64,000 nt of DNA from NCBI RefSeq assembly GCF_011440375.1, contig NZ_JAAOIR010000001.1, forward strand, positions 372,001-436,000, in the 5' to 3' direction. Position 1 is the stretch's first letter. Each line of letters opens with the position of its first letter. Source of the stretch: Halorubellus sp. JP-L1 (GTDB lineage: Archaea > Halobacteriota > Halobacteria > Halobacteriales > Natrialbaceae). The notes beneath the pieces are model-generated. The model was given only the letters and a program-made list of their open reading frames with translations, was not told where the DNA came from and ran no database searches. This document shows positions 42,060 through 50,594 of the stretch, piece after piece. Made by a program: the position numbers and the translations under genes.

Positions 42060-42376
42060 CAGAGGTCCCTCCGCTCGGTGAGGAGCATCGTCGCCTGGAA
42101 CGCCGAAATCACGGCAGCGAGGACGCCGACGGAGAAGACGACCGCGTAGACGGCGCTCGCGGACGGCACCTCGAACAGGTAGAACGACGCCCACGGCATG
42201 TTCACGACGATCATGCACGCAAAAACGACCGGGAGTGGTTTCAGGACGCGATTGATCGGTGCGCCGCGGAACCCGCGGACGGCGACGATCGAGAGGACGA
42301 TCGCGACCACCTGGACGACGATGTTCAGGAGCGAGAGGAACTGGACGAGTATCCAGTAGGAGTCGGCGAACGCCAT
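42059..42376 (-). CDS. First membrane protein of the DUF7504-type operon
   Basis: A 105-residue protein with three hydrophobic segments (YWILVQFLSLLNIVVQVVA, then PVVFACMIVVNMPWASFYLF, then VYAVVFSVGVLAAVISAFQA) and a short basic loop between the first two. It is the promoter-proximal gene of a tight three-gene operon. Function unknown; a sensor or anchor for the RecA-like partner is a guess from arrangement. Confidence 0.6.
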   Translation of the reverse strand: MAFADSYWILVQFLSLLNIVVQVVAIVLSIVAVRGFRGAPINRVLKPLPVVFACMIVVNMPWASFYLFEVPSASAVYAVVFSVGVLAAVISAFQATMLLTERRDL

Positions 42377-42540
42377 CACTACTGCCCACCTCCGTCCGTC
42401 GTCGCTGTCACTGGCGGTACGACAACCTCGGGGTGGAAAACGCTTTGGGCGTGGAGAATTTATCAGCGGGCCGATCGATTCTTCGGGCGACGCGAGCAGC
42501 TCTCGGACGAAGACCGCGCCGGTGTCGACGCGGGCGACTC

Positions 42541-43599
42541 TCAGTGGAAGATCGCGTCGGTGTCGACGTGTGCAGTGACGAGTTCCTGGACGCGGTCGAC
42601 GGTGCGTTCGTCGCGCGCTCGCCCGGAGCGGACGACGGCGTCGGCGCGTTCGACCGTGGTGAGCGTGTCCGACTGGACACTCATGACGGGGACGCCCTTC
42701 TCGGCTGCTTTCCCGAGCACGGCGCCGGACGGTCGGTGACCGCCGGTGAGGATGAGGCACTTCACGCCGGGAGCCTCCAGCGCGGCGGTGTGGATCTCGC
42801 TCCGGTCGCCGCCGGTGATCACCGCGGCGTCGCGCGTCCGCCGGAACTGTCGGAGTGCCTCGTCCGCGCTCATCGCGCCGACGCTGAACCGCTCGACGTA
42901 GCCGTCCGTCGGGACGTCGGTGAGGAGCGTCGCGCCAAGTTCGTCCGCGAGCTCACCGACAGTGATGCCAGCGAGCTCCTGCACGCGCGGGACGACGCCG
43001 TGGACGGGTACGTCTCGACCCTCGAGGAACGGGAGCACGTCCGTCTCGAGCTCGTCGTACGCCTGGTCGGGGACGGCGTTGAACACGACGCCTGCGAGCC
43101 GGTCGCCGAGCGACTCGGCGTACGCGAGCGTCTCGTCGACGTCCCACGGTTCCGCGTACTTCGCGACGACGAGCACGCGCGCGTCGACGATCTCCGCGAC
43201 GTCTCGGTCCGTGAGCGAGACGACGCTCCCCGTCGCCGGCCCACCGCCGCCCTCGAGGACGACGAGGTCGCGGTCGGCGGCGATGCCCTCGTACGCCTCG
43301 CGAACGCGGTCGGCGACGTCGTCGCCGATCTCGCGGCCGCGGATCGCCTGCTGGACGAACGTCGGCGAGTACACGACGGGCTCGAGTTCGTGCATCTCCT
43401 CGTCGAGGTCGAGGAGTTCGCGCGCGAGCATGGGGTCGGCGTCGAGGGTCTTCCCGACGTTCGACTCCAGGCGCGTGCCCTTCGGTTTCATGTAGCCGAC
43501 GGACGCGCCGTCCTCGCGAGCGAGGCGCGCGAGCGCGAGCGCGACGCCGGTCTTCCCGATGCTGTCCTCCGTGCCGGTGACGAGTAGCGAGTCGGTCAT
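42541..43599 (-). CDS. BioD-like P-loop protein with DRTGG domain
   Basis: A 352-residue protein. The N-terminal half is a dethiobiotin-synthase-like P-loop domain with Walker A GTEDSIGKTG (9-18) and the block LVVLEGGGGPATGS. The C-terminal half (about 205-330) is a DRTGG regulatory domain with ALEAPGVKCLILTGGHRPSG. The same pairing forms the N-terminal part of bacterial Pta. Haloarchaeal copies are annotated as phosphotransacetylase-family proteins, but no acetyltransferase domain is present. Its start overlaps the stop of the downstream acetyl-CoA synthetase gene arrangement by 4 nt, so both act in one operon, probably sensing or regulating acetyl-CoA metabolism. Confidence 0.8.
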   Translation of the reverse strand: MTDSLLVTGTEDSIGKTGVALALARLAREDGASVGYMKPKGTRLESNVGKTLDADPMLARELLDLDEEMHELEPVVYSPTFVQQAIRGREIGDDVADRVREAYEGIAADRDLVVLEGGGGPATGSVVSLTDRDVAEIVDARVLVVAKYAEPWDVDETLAYAESLGDRLAGVVFNAVPDQAYDELETDVLPFLEGRDVPVHGVVPRVQELAGITVGELADELGATLLTDVPTDGYVERFSVGAMSADEALRQFRRTRDAAVITGGDRSEIHTAALEAPGVKCLILTGGHRPSGAVLGKAAEKGVPVMSVQSDTLTTVERADAVVRSGRARDERTVDRVQELVTAHVDTDAIFH

Positions 43600-45692
43600 A
43601 GTTCCTCCAGGTCCGTGGTGAGTCGCAGGTCGACGGCGGTCGCGCCGTCGGGCGCGACGACGAGCGGGTTGACGTCCAGTTCGAGTATCGCGGGGAAGTC
43701 AGTCGCGAGCTGTGCGAGCCGTTGAATCGTCTCGACGACCGCGTCGACGTCGACGGGGTCGCGGCCGCGTGCGCCCCGCAAGAGCGGCGCGGACTGTATC
43801 TCCTCGGTCATCTCCCTGGCCTCTGTCTCGCCGACGGGTGCGACGCGGAGGCTCGTGTCCTCCATCACCTCGACGAAGATGCCGCCGAGGCCGAACAGGA
43901 CGAGCGGCCCGAACTGGGGGTCGCGGTTCACGCCGACGATGGTCTCGACGGCGTCGTCGAGGTCGAGCAGTTCCTGGACCTGTACGCCCAGGACGTTCGC
44001 GTCCGGCTGGTAGTTCCGCGCTCGCGTCACGAGGTCCTCGTAGGCGTCGTGGACGTCCCCCTCGTCGACGCCGACCTTCACGCCGCCGATGTCGGACTTG
44101 TGCAGGATGTCCGGGCTGACGATCTTCATCGCGACCGGCCCCCCGATCTCGCGTGCGACGTCCTCGGCATCGTGCGGGCTCTTCGCGACCGCGCCGGTCG
44201 GCGTGTCGATGCCGTACGCGTCTAGGATCTCCATCGCCTCGATGCCGATGCGGTGCTCGCCGCGGTCCGCGGCCTCGGTGAGGATCTCGCGGACGCGCTC
44301 GCGGTCGACGTCGAAGTCCGCCGGGTCGTCGTACTCGCGCTCGCGGATGCGACGGTAGTCGCTGAGAGCGTCCAGGCCCGAGACCGCTCGTGCCGGGTCG
44401 AAGTAGTTCGGGATGCCGTGTTCGCTCATCGCATCCGCGGGCGCTTCGGAGCGCTCGCCGCCCATCAGGCACGCGACGACCGGGAGGTCGTGGCGGTCCT
44501 GCGCGGCGACGATCTCCTCGGCGAGGTCGCCGAACTCGAGGACGGCCGTCGGCGCGGACACGACGACGGCGCTCCCGACGTTCGGGTCGCCGAGCACGGC
44601 GTCGAGCGCCTCGCGGAACCGCTCGACGTCCGCGTCGCCGATGACGTCCACGGGATTGTACACGTTCGCGTTCTCCGGGAGCGAAGACGACAGCGTCTCG
44701 ATGGTGTCGTCGGCGAACGACGCGAGGTCGAGGTCGGCGTCGCCGATGGCGTCGGTCGCGAGCACGCCCGGTCCGCCCGCGTTCGTGACGACGGCGACGC
44801 CGTCGGTGTCCGGGAGCGGCTGGTCGGAGAGGACGCGCGCCCAGTCGAACAGCTCCTCGACGCTGTCGGCGCGGAGGACGCCCGCCTGCTCGAGCCCGGC
44901 TTCGTAGGCGGCCTCGCTCCCCGCGATGGCGCCGGTGTGACTGGACGCGGCGTGCGCGCCCGCGTCCGTACGCCCGGACTTCACGAGCACCACGGGCGTG
45001 TCTTTCGTGACCTCGCGAGCGGTGTCGACGAACTCGCGGCCGCGCTTGATCGACTCGAGGTAGCCGATGACGACGTCGGTCTCCTCGTCGGCGCCCCAGT
45101 TGTCGACGAAGTCCGTCTCGTCGAGTACCGCCTTGTTGCCCAGGGAGACGACGTCCCGGAACCCGATCCCCTCGTCGTTCGCCCAGTCCAGGACGGCGGT
45201 GATGAACGCCCCGGACTGGCTCATGAACGAGACGTTCCCCGGGAGCGCCATCTCGGGGCCGAACGTCGCGTTCATGTCGACGCCGGTGTTCATCACGCCG
45301 AGACAGTTCGGGCCGACGAGGTCGAGGTCGTACTCCGCAGCCACCGCGGCGAGCTCTCGCTCCCGCGCCGCGCCCTCGCCACCGGCTTCGCCGAACCCGG
45401 CTGTGACCACGACGACGGCGTCCACGCCCGCCTCGCCCGCGTCCCGGACGACCGAGACGGCGACCTGCGGCGGGACGACGACCACCGCCATGTCAGTCGG
45501 TGGCGCGTCGACGAGCGCGTCGTAACACTCGTGCCCGAGCACGGACTCGCGGTTCGGGTTCACCGCGATCACGTCGCCGACGAACCCGTCGTCGAGGTTC
45601 TCGAGGATGGCGCGGCCGACCGAGCCCTCGCGGTCGGTCGCCCCGACCACCGCGACCCGCTCCGGCGCGAAGACGGCAGATAATCGTCCCAT
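43596..45692 (-). CDS. ADP-forming acetate/acyl-CoA synthetase, fused alpha-beta
   Basis: A 698-residue single-chain enzyme that makes ATP from acyl-CoA, ADP and phosphate, the archaeal route for energy from acetyl-CoA. The alpha part has a CoA-binding Rossmann domain (ERVAVVGATDREGSVG) and two CoA-ligase domains with the phosphohistidine H252 in SSHTGAIAG. The beta part is an ATP-grasp domain from about 470 (GAVAKSPHDAEDVAREIG, then ELDVNPL near the end). Haloarchaeal ACD (acdA-type) enzymes have this fused order. It is the upstream gene of a two-gene operon with the BioD/DRTGG protein. Confidence 0.93.
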   Translation of the reverse strand: MGRLSAVFAPERVAVVGATDREGSVGRAILENLDDGFVGDVIAVNPNRESVLGHECYDALVDAPPTDMAVVVVPPQVAVSVVRDAGEAGVDAVVVVTAGFGEAGGEGAARERELAAVAAEYDLDLVGPNCLGVMNTGVDMNATFGPEMALPGNVSFMSQSGAFITAVLDWANDEGIGFRDVVSLGNKAVLDETDFVDNWGADEETDVVIGYLESIKRGREFVDTAREVTKDTPVVLVKSGRTDAGAHAASSHTGAIAGSEAAYEAGLEQAGVLRADSVEELFDWARVLSDQPLPDTDGVAVVTNAGGPGVLATDAIGDADLDLASFADDTIETLSSSLPENANVYNPVDVIGDADVERFREALDAVLGDPNVGSAVVVSAPTAVLEFGDLAEEIVAAQDRHDLPVVACLMGGERSEAPADAMSEHGIPNYFDPARAVSGLDALSDYRRIREREYDDPADFDVDRERVREILTEAADRGEHRIGIEAMEILDAYGIDTPTGAVAKSPHDAEDVAREIGGPVAMKIVSPDILHKSDIGGVKVGVDEGDVHDAYEDLVTRARNYQPDANVLGVQVQELLDLDDAVETIVGVNRDPQFGPLVLFGLGGIFVEVMEDTSLRVAPVGETEAREMTEEIQSAPLLRGARGRDPVDVDAVVETIQRLAQLATDFPAILELDVNPLVVAPDGATAVDLRLTTDLEEL

Positions 45693-45856
45693 CGGTCGAA
45701 TCGACGACCGTCGTTCTGATAAATGTGGGCGTCGGCGTCAGCAAACGGGAACGACCACGTCGACGGGGAGCGTCGGCGCCCCCACCGACCGACGGTCGTC
45801 CGCTCTGCCCGCCGACGTCGGACGGCCCAACGCGCCCCACCGTGACTCTCTCGAGG

Positions 45857-47020
45857 TCAGAGCTGGACGTCCTGTTCGAAGAGCCGGAAGTCGCCGTCGC
45901 GGAGCGCGACGAACGCGAAGTCGCCGAGGTTCGTCGAGCCGCTGGGTTGCTCGTTCACGCCGTTCAGTAACTCGCCGCTCTCGGAGAGCCCGATGTACAG
46001 GGTGTCGCCCTCCGTCAGGGTCTCTGCGAGTTCTCCGCGTGCGAACCGGCGAGCGGACAGGTTGACGGCGACCCCGCTCGACACGTCGCCGTTGGTCAGC
46101 TCCAGTGCGACGAGTCGCCCCCCGTCCGTGCTCTCGGCACTGAACCGCACACCGCGCTCTCGGGCTGTCCCGGCCCAGGCCGGTTCCTCGACGGTCGTCT
46201 CGCCGAGTGCGCTGACGGTGACCGTCGACTTCTGCTGGACCGTCCGATCGCCTCGTTCGACGGTGACGTCGTACGTGACCTCGTCTACGTACCCGGCTTC
46301 GGAAACCCAGACCCTCGCCTCGAACTCGCTCACATCTTCGCCGAAGAAGACAGACAGCAGGCGCTCTTCGTTCGCGACGCCAGTGGACTCGTACGAGACG
46401 GCGTGCTCGCCGTTCTCGCTCTCGGCGAGCCCCGTCGCTTCGCCCCACTCGCCCCCGACGAGGAGGCCCTCGAACTGCGAGAGTCGAAGGACCTCCTGGG
46501 GGTCGGGCGTCTCGTTGTCGATCCGGTACGCCTGCTCGAACCCGGTGTCCATCTGCACGTACCCGGCGTCCTCGCTGGCCGCCGACCAGAGCGTCTCGGT
46601 GAGGTCGCCTGATTCCTTCACCCGACTGATCCCGTCGGCGCTGTACGCGTTCGCGAACTCGGCGGAGGACGTGCGTCCGTCCCGATCGGTCGCTCGGTCC
46701 TCGCCGAGGGCCGCCGAACCGGCGTCGACGATCGAGGACCGATGCGTCCCGAAGAGCTCCGTCCCGACGATGCCACTCCGACTCGCCCCGTCGGGATACG
46801 CGAAGTTCTCGAGCGTCGTCGGCTCCTCCGTCCGAGTCTCGGTCTCCGTCGCGGTCGCGGTGTCCGTCGCCGTCGCCGTCTCGGTCGCGGTCTCCGTGTC
46901 AGTCGCCGTGTCGATCGTCGTCGCGGTTCCCTCGCCACTCGCACACCCCGCGAGTGCGGTCGCCACTGCAGCCGTACTCCCCAACAGCACCCGTCTCGTC
47001 ATCTTCGTCTCGTCCGACAT
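45857..47020 (-). CDS. DUF7537-type lipoprotein with Thr/Glu-rich linker
   Basis: A 387-residue exported lipoprotein. A twin-Arg pair (TRRVLLG) and lipobox ALAGC place C26 at the membrane surface. A Thr/Glu/Ala/Asp repeat linker (about 32-68), probably O-glycosylated, leads to a beta-rich domain that ends in VALRDGDFRLFEQ. Large haloarchaeal lipoproteins of this kind have no known role. The linker is coded by near-repeats of ACCGAGACTGC-type sequence. Confidence 0.75.
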   Translation of the reverse strand: MSDETKMTRRVLLGSTAAVATALAGCASGEGTATTIDTATDTETATETATATDTATATETETRTEEPTTLENFAYPDGASRSGIVGTELFGTHRSSIVDAGSAALGEDRATDRDGRTSSAEFANAYSADGISRVKESGDLTETLWSAASEDAGYVQMDTGFEQAYRIDNETPDPQEVLRLSQFEGLLVGGEWGEATGLAESENGEHAVSYESTGVANEERLLSVFFGEDVSEFEARVWVSEAGYVDEVTYDVTVERGDRTVQQKSTVTVSALGETTVEEPAWAGTARERGVRFSAESTDGGRLVALELTNGDVSSGVAVNLSARRFARGELAETLTEGDTLYIGLSESGELLNGVNEQPSGSTNLGDFAFVALRDGDFRLFEQDVQL

Positions 47021-47161
47021 TATCCGTCGTATCTGAGACCCCCGGAACGTAAATAGATGTCATTTCGCGTCAGATACTCTCGACACGTCGCGAGCGTGAC
47101 GTGGTGGTCGACGACAATCCGATTCCGCGGCGTCGAGACATTACTCCGACACGTCGAGACC

Positions 47162-47647
47162 CTACTCCGCCACGTCGAGCACGACCGCGTCTGCGCACTC
47201 GCGTAGCTCGTCGGGATCGATGGGGAACACCGCCTCGGGGGTGCCGGCGGCGGCCCAGACGGTGTCGAACTCGGTGAGGGTCTCGTCGAGATAGGTGGGG
47301 ACGGGGCCGTCGTCGCCGTGGTGGCAGAACGGCGGGACGCCACCGATGGCGTACCCCGTCGCTTTCCTGACCTCGTCGGCGTCGCCCATTCGGACGTCGC
47401 TCTCGTCGACGCCGCGTTCGGCGGCGAGCTTCGCGAAGCTCACGCGGTTCGCGCCGCTCGTGACGACGACCACGGGCTGGTCGCCGGCGACGAGGACGAT
47501 GCTGCTCGCGATCTGCGCGACCTCGCAGCCGACCGCGGCCGCGGCGTCCTCCGCGGTCTTCGTCCCTTCGGGGAACTCCGTCGTCTCCAGGTCGAGGCCG
47601 TGCTCGTCGGTGGCTCGCTGCGTGAAGTCTGCGGCGCGCTCGTGCAT
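47162..47647 (-). CDS. YbaK/EbsC-type aminoacyl-tRNA deacylase
   Basis: A 161-residue editing domain related to the bacterial ProRS INS domain and YbaK, which hydrolyses misacylated tRNA such as Cys-tRNA(Pro). The catalytic Lys is probably in TEFPEGTKTAEDAA; VVTSGANRVSFAKLA and the GYAIGGVPPFCH block are typical of the family. The ATG at 47647 gives the usual N terminus. The natural substrate tRNA is not shown. Confidence 0.85.
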   Translation of the reverse strand: MHERAADFTQRATDEHGLDLETTEFPEGTKTAEDAAAAVGCEVAQIASSIVLVAGDQPVVVVTSGANRVSFAKLAAERGVDESDVRMGDADEVRKATGYAIGGVPPFCHHGDDGPVPTYLDETLTEFDTVWAAAGTPEAVFPIDPDELRECADAVVLDVAE

Positions 47648-47751
47648 GAGCGCTCGAATTCGCCGAGGGTTCAAAAAGGCTCGCGCAGTGGCAGAACTGC
47701 GGACGGGACCGCGCCGGCGGCGGCGCGAGCGCCACGTCGCTGGCCGGTGGG

Positions 47752-48249
47752 TCAGGCCTTCGCGTGGACGCGGACGTCCAGGAGGTCGGCCGCGTCGGCG
47801 TCGCGGAGCGCGTACCGGACCGGGTCGCGTTCCACCGCGAAGGGGGCGACGGCGACGACGACGCGCCCGACGTCGGTGGTCGCACGGAGGACGAGTCCGC
47901 GGGAGGTGACGACGACGTACGGCGGCTTCGGGACGAGGTCGGCTCGTAGCGAGCCACCGGCCGCGTCGACCGCGTCCGCGAGGACAACGGTCGCGGCGTC
48001 GAGCGTCCCCGTCTCAGCGAGTACGCGCTCGAAGGGGTCGACGACCGCGCGCCGGTCGTCCGCCGTCGCCCCATCCCAGGCCGCCGCGGTGACGCGGCCC
48101 GCCGTCGCGACCGCGTCCAGGAACGCCGCGTGCTCCTCGCGAACGCGGACCTCGACCACGTCCGCAATCGCGCTGGCGTCGGCGTCGTCGGCAGCCTCGC
48201 GGTCGGGGTCGACGGCGCGGCCGGCGTCGTCGGCGTCGTCCTCGGTCAC
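47752..48249 (-). CDS. Conserved haloarchaeal protein, 165 aa
   Basis: An acidic, Ala/Val/Asp-rich protein without recognised motifs. After an acidic N-terminal stretch (about 1-28) it has predicted alpha/beta structure with LVPKPPYVVVTSRGLVLR and PYALRDADAADLLDV-like strands. No membrane segment. The region 47648-47751 upstream of the deacylase gene is short and free of features. Function unknown. Confidence 0.6.
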   Translation of the reverse strand: MTEDDADDAGRAVDPDREAADDADASAIADVVEVRVREEHAAFLDAVATAGRVTAAAWDGATADDRRAVVDPFERVLAETGTLDAATVVLADAVDAAGGSLRADLVPKPPYVVVTSRGLVLRATTDVGRVVVAVAPFAVERDPVRYALRDADAADLLDVRVHAKA

Positions 48250-48371
48250 GCCAGCACGTCGCTCGCGCCGGGGCTTGAACGTGACGACGGCCCACCGTGG
48301 TCCGACGGTCGCCGTCCCGGAACGGTGCCGGCGCCGGCAACGCCAAGTGCGGCGTGCGCGAAGTCCGGGCC

Positions 48372-49520
48372 ATGAAGATCGTCGACTACGACCTGTACGA
48401 GGTTCCGCCGCGGTGGCTGTTCCTCCGCGTGGAGACCGACACCGGGGTCGTTGGGTGGGGCGAACCCGTCGTCGAGGGACGCGCGCACACCGTTCGCGCG
48501 GCCGTCGAGGAGCTCATGAACGCGTACCTGCTCGGCGCGGACCCGCTCCCGGTCGAGGACCACTGGCAGACGATGTACCGCGGCGGGTTCTACCGCGGCG
48601 GACCGGTCCTCATGTCGGCCATCGCGGGCATCGACCAGGCACTCTGGGACGTCCGCGGGAAGCACTTCGAAGCCCCGGTGTACGAGCTCCTCGGCGGGCC
48701 CGTCCGCGAGAAGATCCAGGTGTACCAGTGGGTCGGCGGCGATCGACCGGCAGACGTCGCCGACGCCGCGGCAACGAAGGTCGACGCGGGCTACGACGCG
48801 TTGAAAATGAACGCAACCGCTGAACTCCGGCACGTCGACTCGCCGAGCGCCGTCGACGCAGCCGTCGACCGACTGCGGACGGTCCGGGAGGCCGTCGGGC
48901 GGGACGTCGACGTCGCCGTGGACTTCCACGGGCGCGTGTCGAAGCCGATGGCGAAGCGCCTCGTAGCTGAACTCGAACAGCACGAGCCGTTCTTCGTCGA
49001 GGAGCCCGTGCTCCCCGAGCACCTCGACGCGCTCCCCGCGATACAGGCCCAGACGTCGACGCCGATCGCGACCGGGGAACGCCTCTACACGCGCTCGGAC
49101 TTCCGGAACGTATTGGAGACGGGTGCGGTCGACGTGATACAGCCGGACCTGAGTCACGCCGGCGGCATCACGGAAGTCGCGAAGATCGCGGCGATGGCGG
49201 AGACGCACGACGTCGCGCTCGCCCCGCACTGCCCGCTCGGGCCGATCGCGCTCGCGTCCTGCGTGCAGGTCGACGCGGTCGCGCACAACGCGCTCATCCA
49301 GGAGCAGAGCCTCGACATCCACTACAACGAGGGCGCGGACGTCCTCGACTACCTCGCCGACCCGGACGTGTTCGCGTTCGATGACGGCTTCCTCCCCGTA
49401 CCCGAGGGGCCGGGGCTCGGCATCGAGGTCGACCGCGAGGTCGTCGAGGCGCGCGCGGGAAGCGTCGACTGGCACAATCCCGTGTGGCGGCACGAGGACG
49501 GGAGCGTGGCAGAATGGTGA
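48372..49520 (+). CDS. dgoD: D-galactonate dehydratase-like enolase-superfamily enzyme
   Basis: A 382-residue enzyme of the mandelate racemase/enolase superfamily, which removes water from an aldonate such as D-galactonate to give a 2-keto-3-deoxy sugar acid. The protein has the same length as E. coli DgoD and the same landmarks: SAIAGIDQALWD, VGGDRP, the metal and catalytic residues D184 and H186 (VDFHGRV), E210 (FFVEEPVL), E236 (TGERLYT) and later QPDLSHAGGITE and APHCPLGPIALASC. It is followed by an overlapping SDR gene, so a sugar-acid pathway operon is likely. Other aldonates are possible substrates. Confidence 0.88.
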   Translation: MKIVDYDLYEVPPRWLFLRVETDTGVVGWGEPVVEGRAHTVRAAVEELMNAYLLGADPLPVEDHWQTMYRGGFYRGGPVLMSAIAGIDQALWDVRGKHFEAPVYELLGGPVREKIQVYQWVGGDRPADVADAAATKVDAGYDALKMNATAELRHVDSPSAVDAAVDRLRTVREAVGRDVDVAVDFHGRVSKPMAKRLVAELEQHEPFFVEEPVLPEHLDALPAIQAQTSTPIATGERLYTRSDFRNVLETGAVDVIQPDLSHAGGITEVAKIAAMAETHDVALAPHCPLGPIALASCVQVDAVAHNALIQEQSLDIHYNEGADVLDYLADPDVFAFDDGFLPVPEGPGLGIEVDREVVEARAGSVDWHNPVWRHEDGSVAEW

Positions 49521-50335
49521 CGCCGACGCCGATTCCGGGCCTCGAAAGCGACGGCCGCCGGTTCGAGGGGCGGACCGCGCTCGTCACCGGCTCCACCAGG
49601 GGCATCGGCGAGGGCGTCGTCCACCGGCTCGCCGCGGAGGGCGCGGACGTCGTCGTGAACGGCCTGGACGCCGACGCCGGCGAGACCGTCGTCGACGACG
49701 TCCGCGACCGCGAGGACGCCGGCGACGCCGCGTTCGTCCAGGCTGACCTCCGCGACCCCGACGCTATCGCCGCGCTCGTCGACGCGACCGTCGACCGCTT
49801 CGGCGGCGTCGACGTCATCGTCAACAACGCGGGCGTCCAGACCGATACGAGCACGACCGACGCGACCCTCGAGGACTGGAACTACGTCGTCGAGACGGAC
49901 TTCCGCGCGTACTGGCTGACCGTCAAGCACGCCGTCGAGCGCGCCGACCCGGACGCGGTCGTGAACGTCTCCTCGAACCACGCCGTCTCGACGATGCCCG
50001 ACCACTTCCCGTACAACGCCGTCAAGGCCGGCATCGACGGGATGACGCGAGCGATGGCGCTCGACCTCGGCCCCCAGGTCAGGGTGAACTCGGTGAACCC
50101 CGGGTGGGTGCTCGTCGACCGCACCGCCGCGGAGCTCCCCGACGACCGTCGGCGCGACGTCGAGAACGCTCACCCCGTCGGCCGACTCGGCGAACCCGCC
50201 GACGTCGCCGCCGCCGTCGCGTTCCTCGCGAGCGACGACGCCGGGTTCGTCACGGGGTCGACGCTCGTCGTCGACGGCGGCCGCACCGTCGTCATGCAGG
50301 ACGACACCCTCCCGGACTACGCCGCGGAGGACTGA
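49514..50335 (+). CDS. Short-chain dehydrogenase/reductase
   Basis: A 273-residue classical SDR. The NAD(P)-binding motif TGSTRGIG is at 25-32, NNAG at 104-107, the catalytic Ser at 153-154 and Y167-x-x-x-K171 in PYNAVKAG. The C-terminal block GSTLVVDGGRTV is typical of the glucose/aldose dehydrogenase-like subgroup. It overlaps the galactonate dehydratase stop by 7 nt, so it may oxidise the sugar feeding the dehydratase (galactose-like to lactone). The linked function is inferred from the operon. Confidence 0.85.
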   Translation: MVTPTPIPGLESDGRRFEGRTALVTGSTRGIGEGVVHRLAAEGADVVVNGLDADAGETVVDDVRDREDAGDAAFVQADLRDPDAIAALVDATVDRFGGVDVIVNNAGVQTDTSTTDATLEDWNYVVETDFRAYWLTVKHAVERADPDAVVNVSSNHAVSTMPDHFPYNAVKAGIDGMTRAMALDLGPQVRVNSVNPGWVLVDRTAAELPDDRRRDVENAHPVGRLGEPADVAAAVAFLASDDAGFVTGSTLVVDGGRTVVMQDDTLPDYAAED

Positions 50336-50426
50336 GCACGCGTCGACGGCCAAGAGGTGAGCACGCGCCGACGACCGAGCGGGCGATGCGCCAACGTTTT
50401 TCTCGCCGGGGTGTCTCCACAGTGGC

Positions 50427-50594
50427 ATGAATCGGACGTTCGCCGCCGGGGTCGCACTCACCGCGGCCAGCGTGACCGGCTACGTCGTCGGCGTCCTCGC
50501 GCCGTACCCAGGCCGTGCGTTCTCGCTGACCGGCGTCATGGTCGGCATCACGCTCGCCGCCGTCGCGGGCGGTGCCGGCGGTGAGACGGCGTGA
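50427..50594 (+). CDS. Small two-helix membrane protein upstream of corA
   Basis: A 55-residue ATG-started frame with two hydrophobic helices (about 8-24 and 34-52) joined by PYPGR. Its stop overlaps the GTG of the Mg2+ transporter gene by 4 nt (GTGA), a strong sign of co-translation. The codon bias matches its neighbours. It might be a small transporter partner; this is only inferred from overlap. Confidence 0.6.
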   Translation: MNRTFAAGVALTAASVTGYVVGVLAPYPGRAFSLTGVMVGITLAAVAGGAGGETA

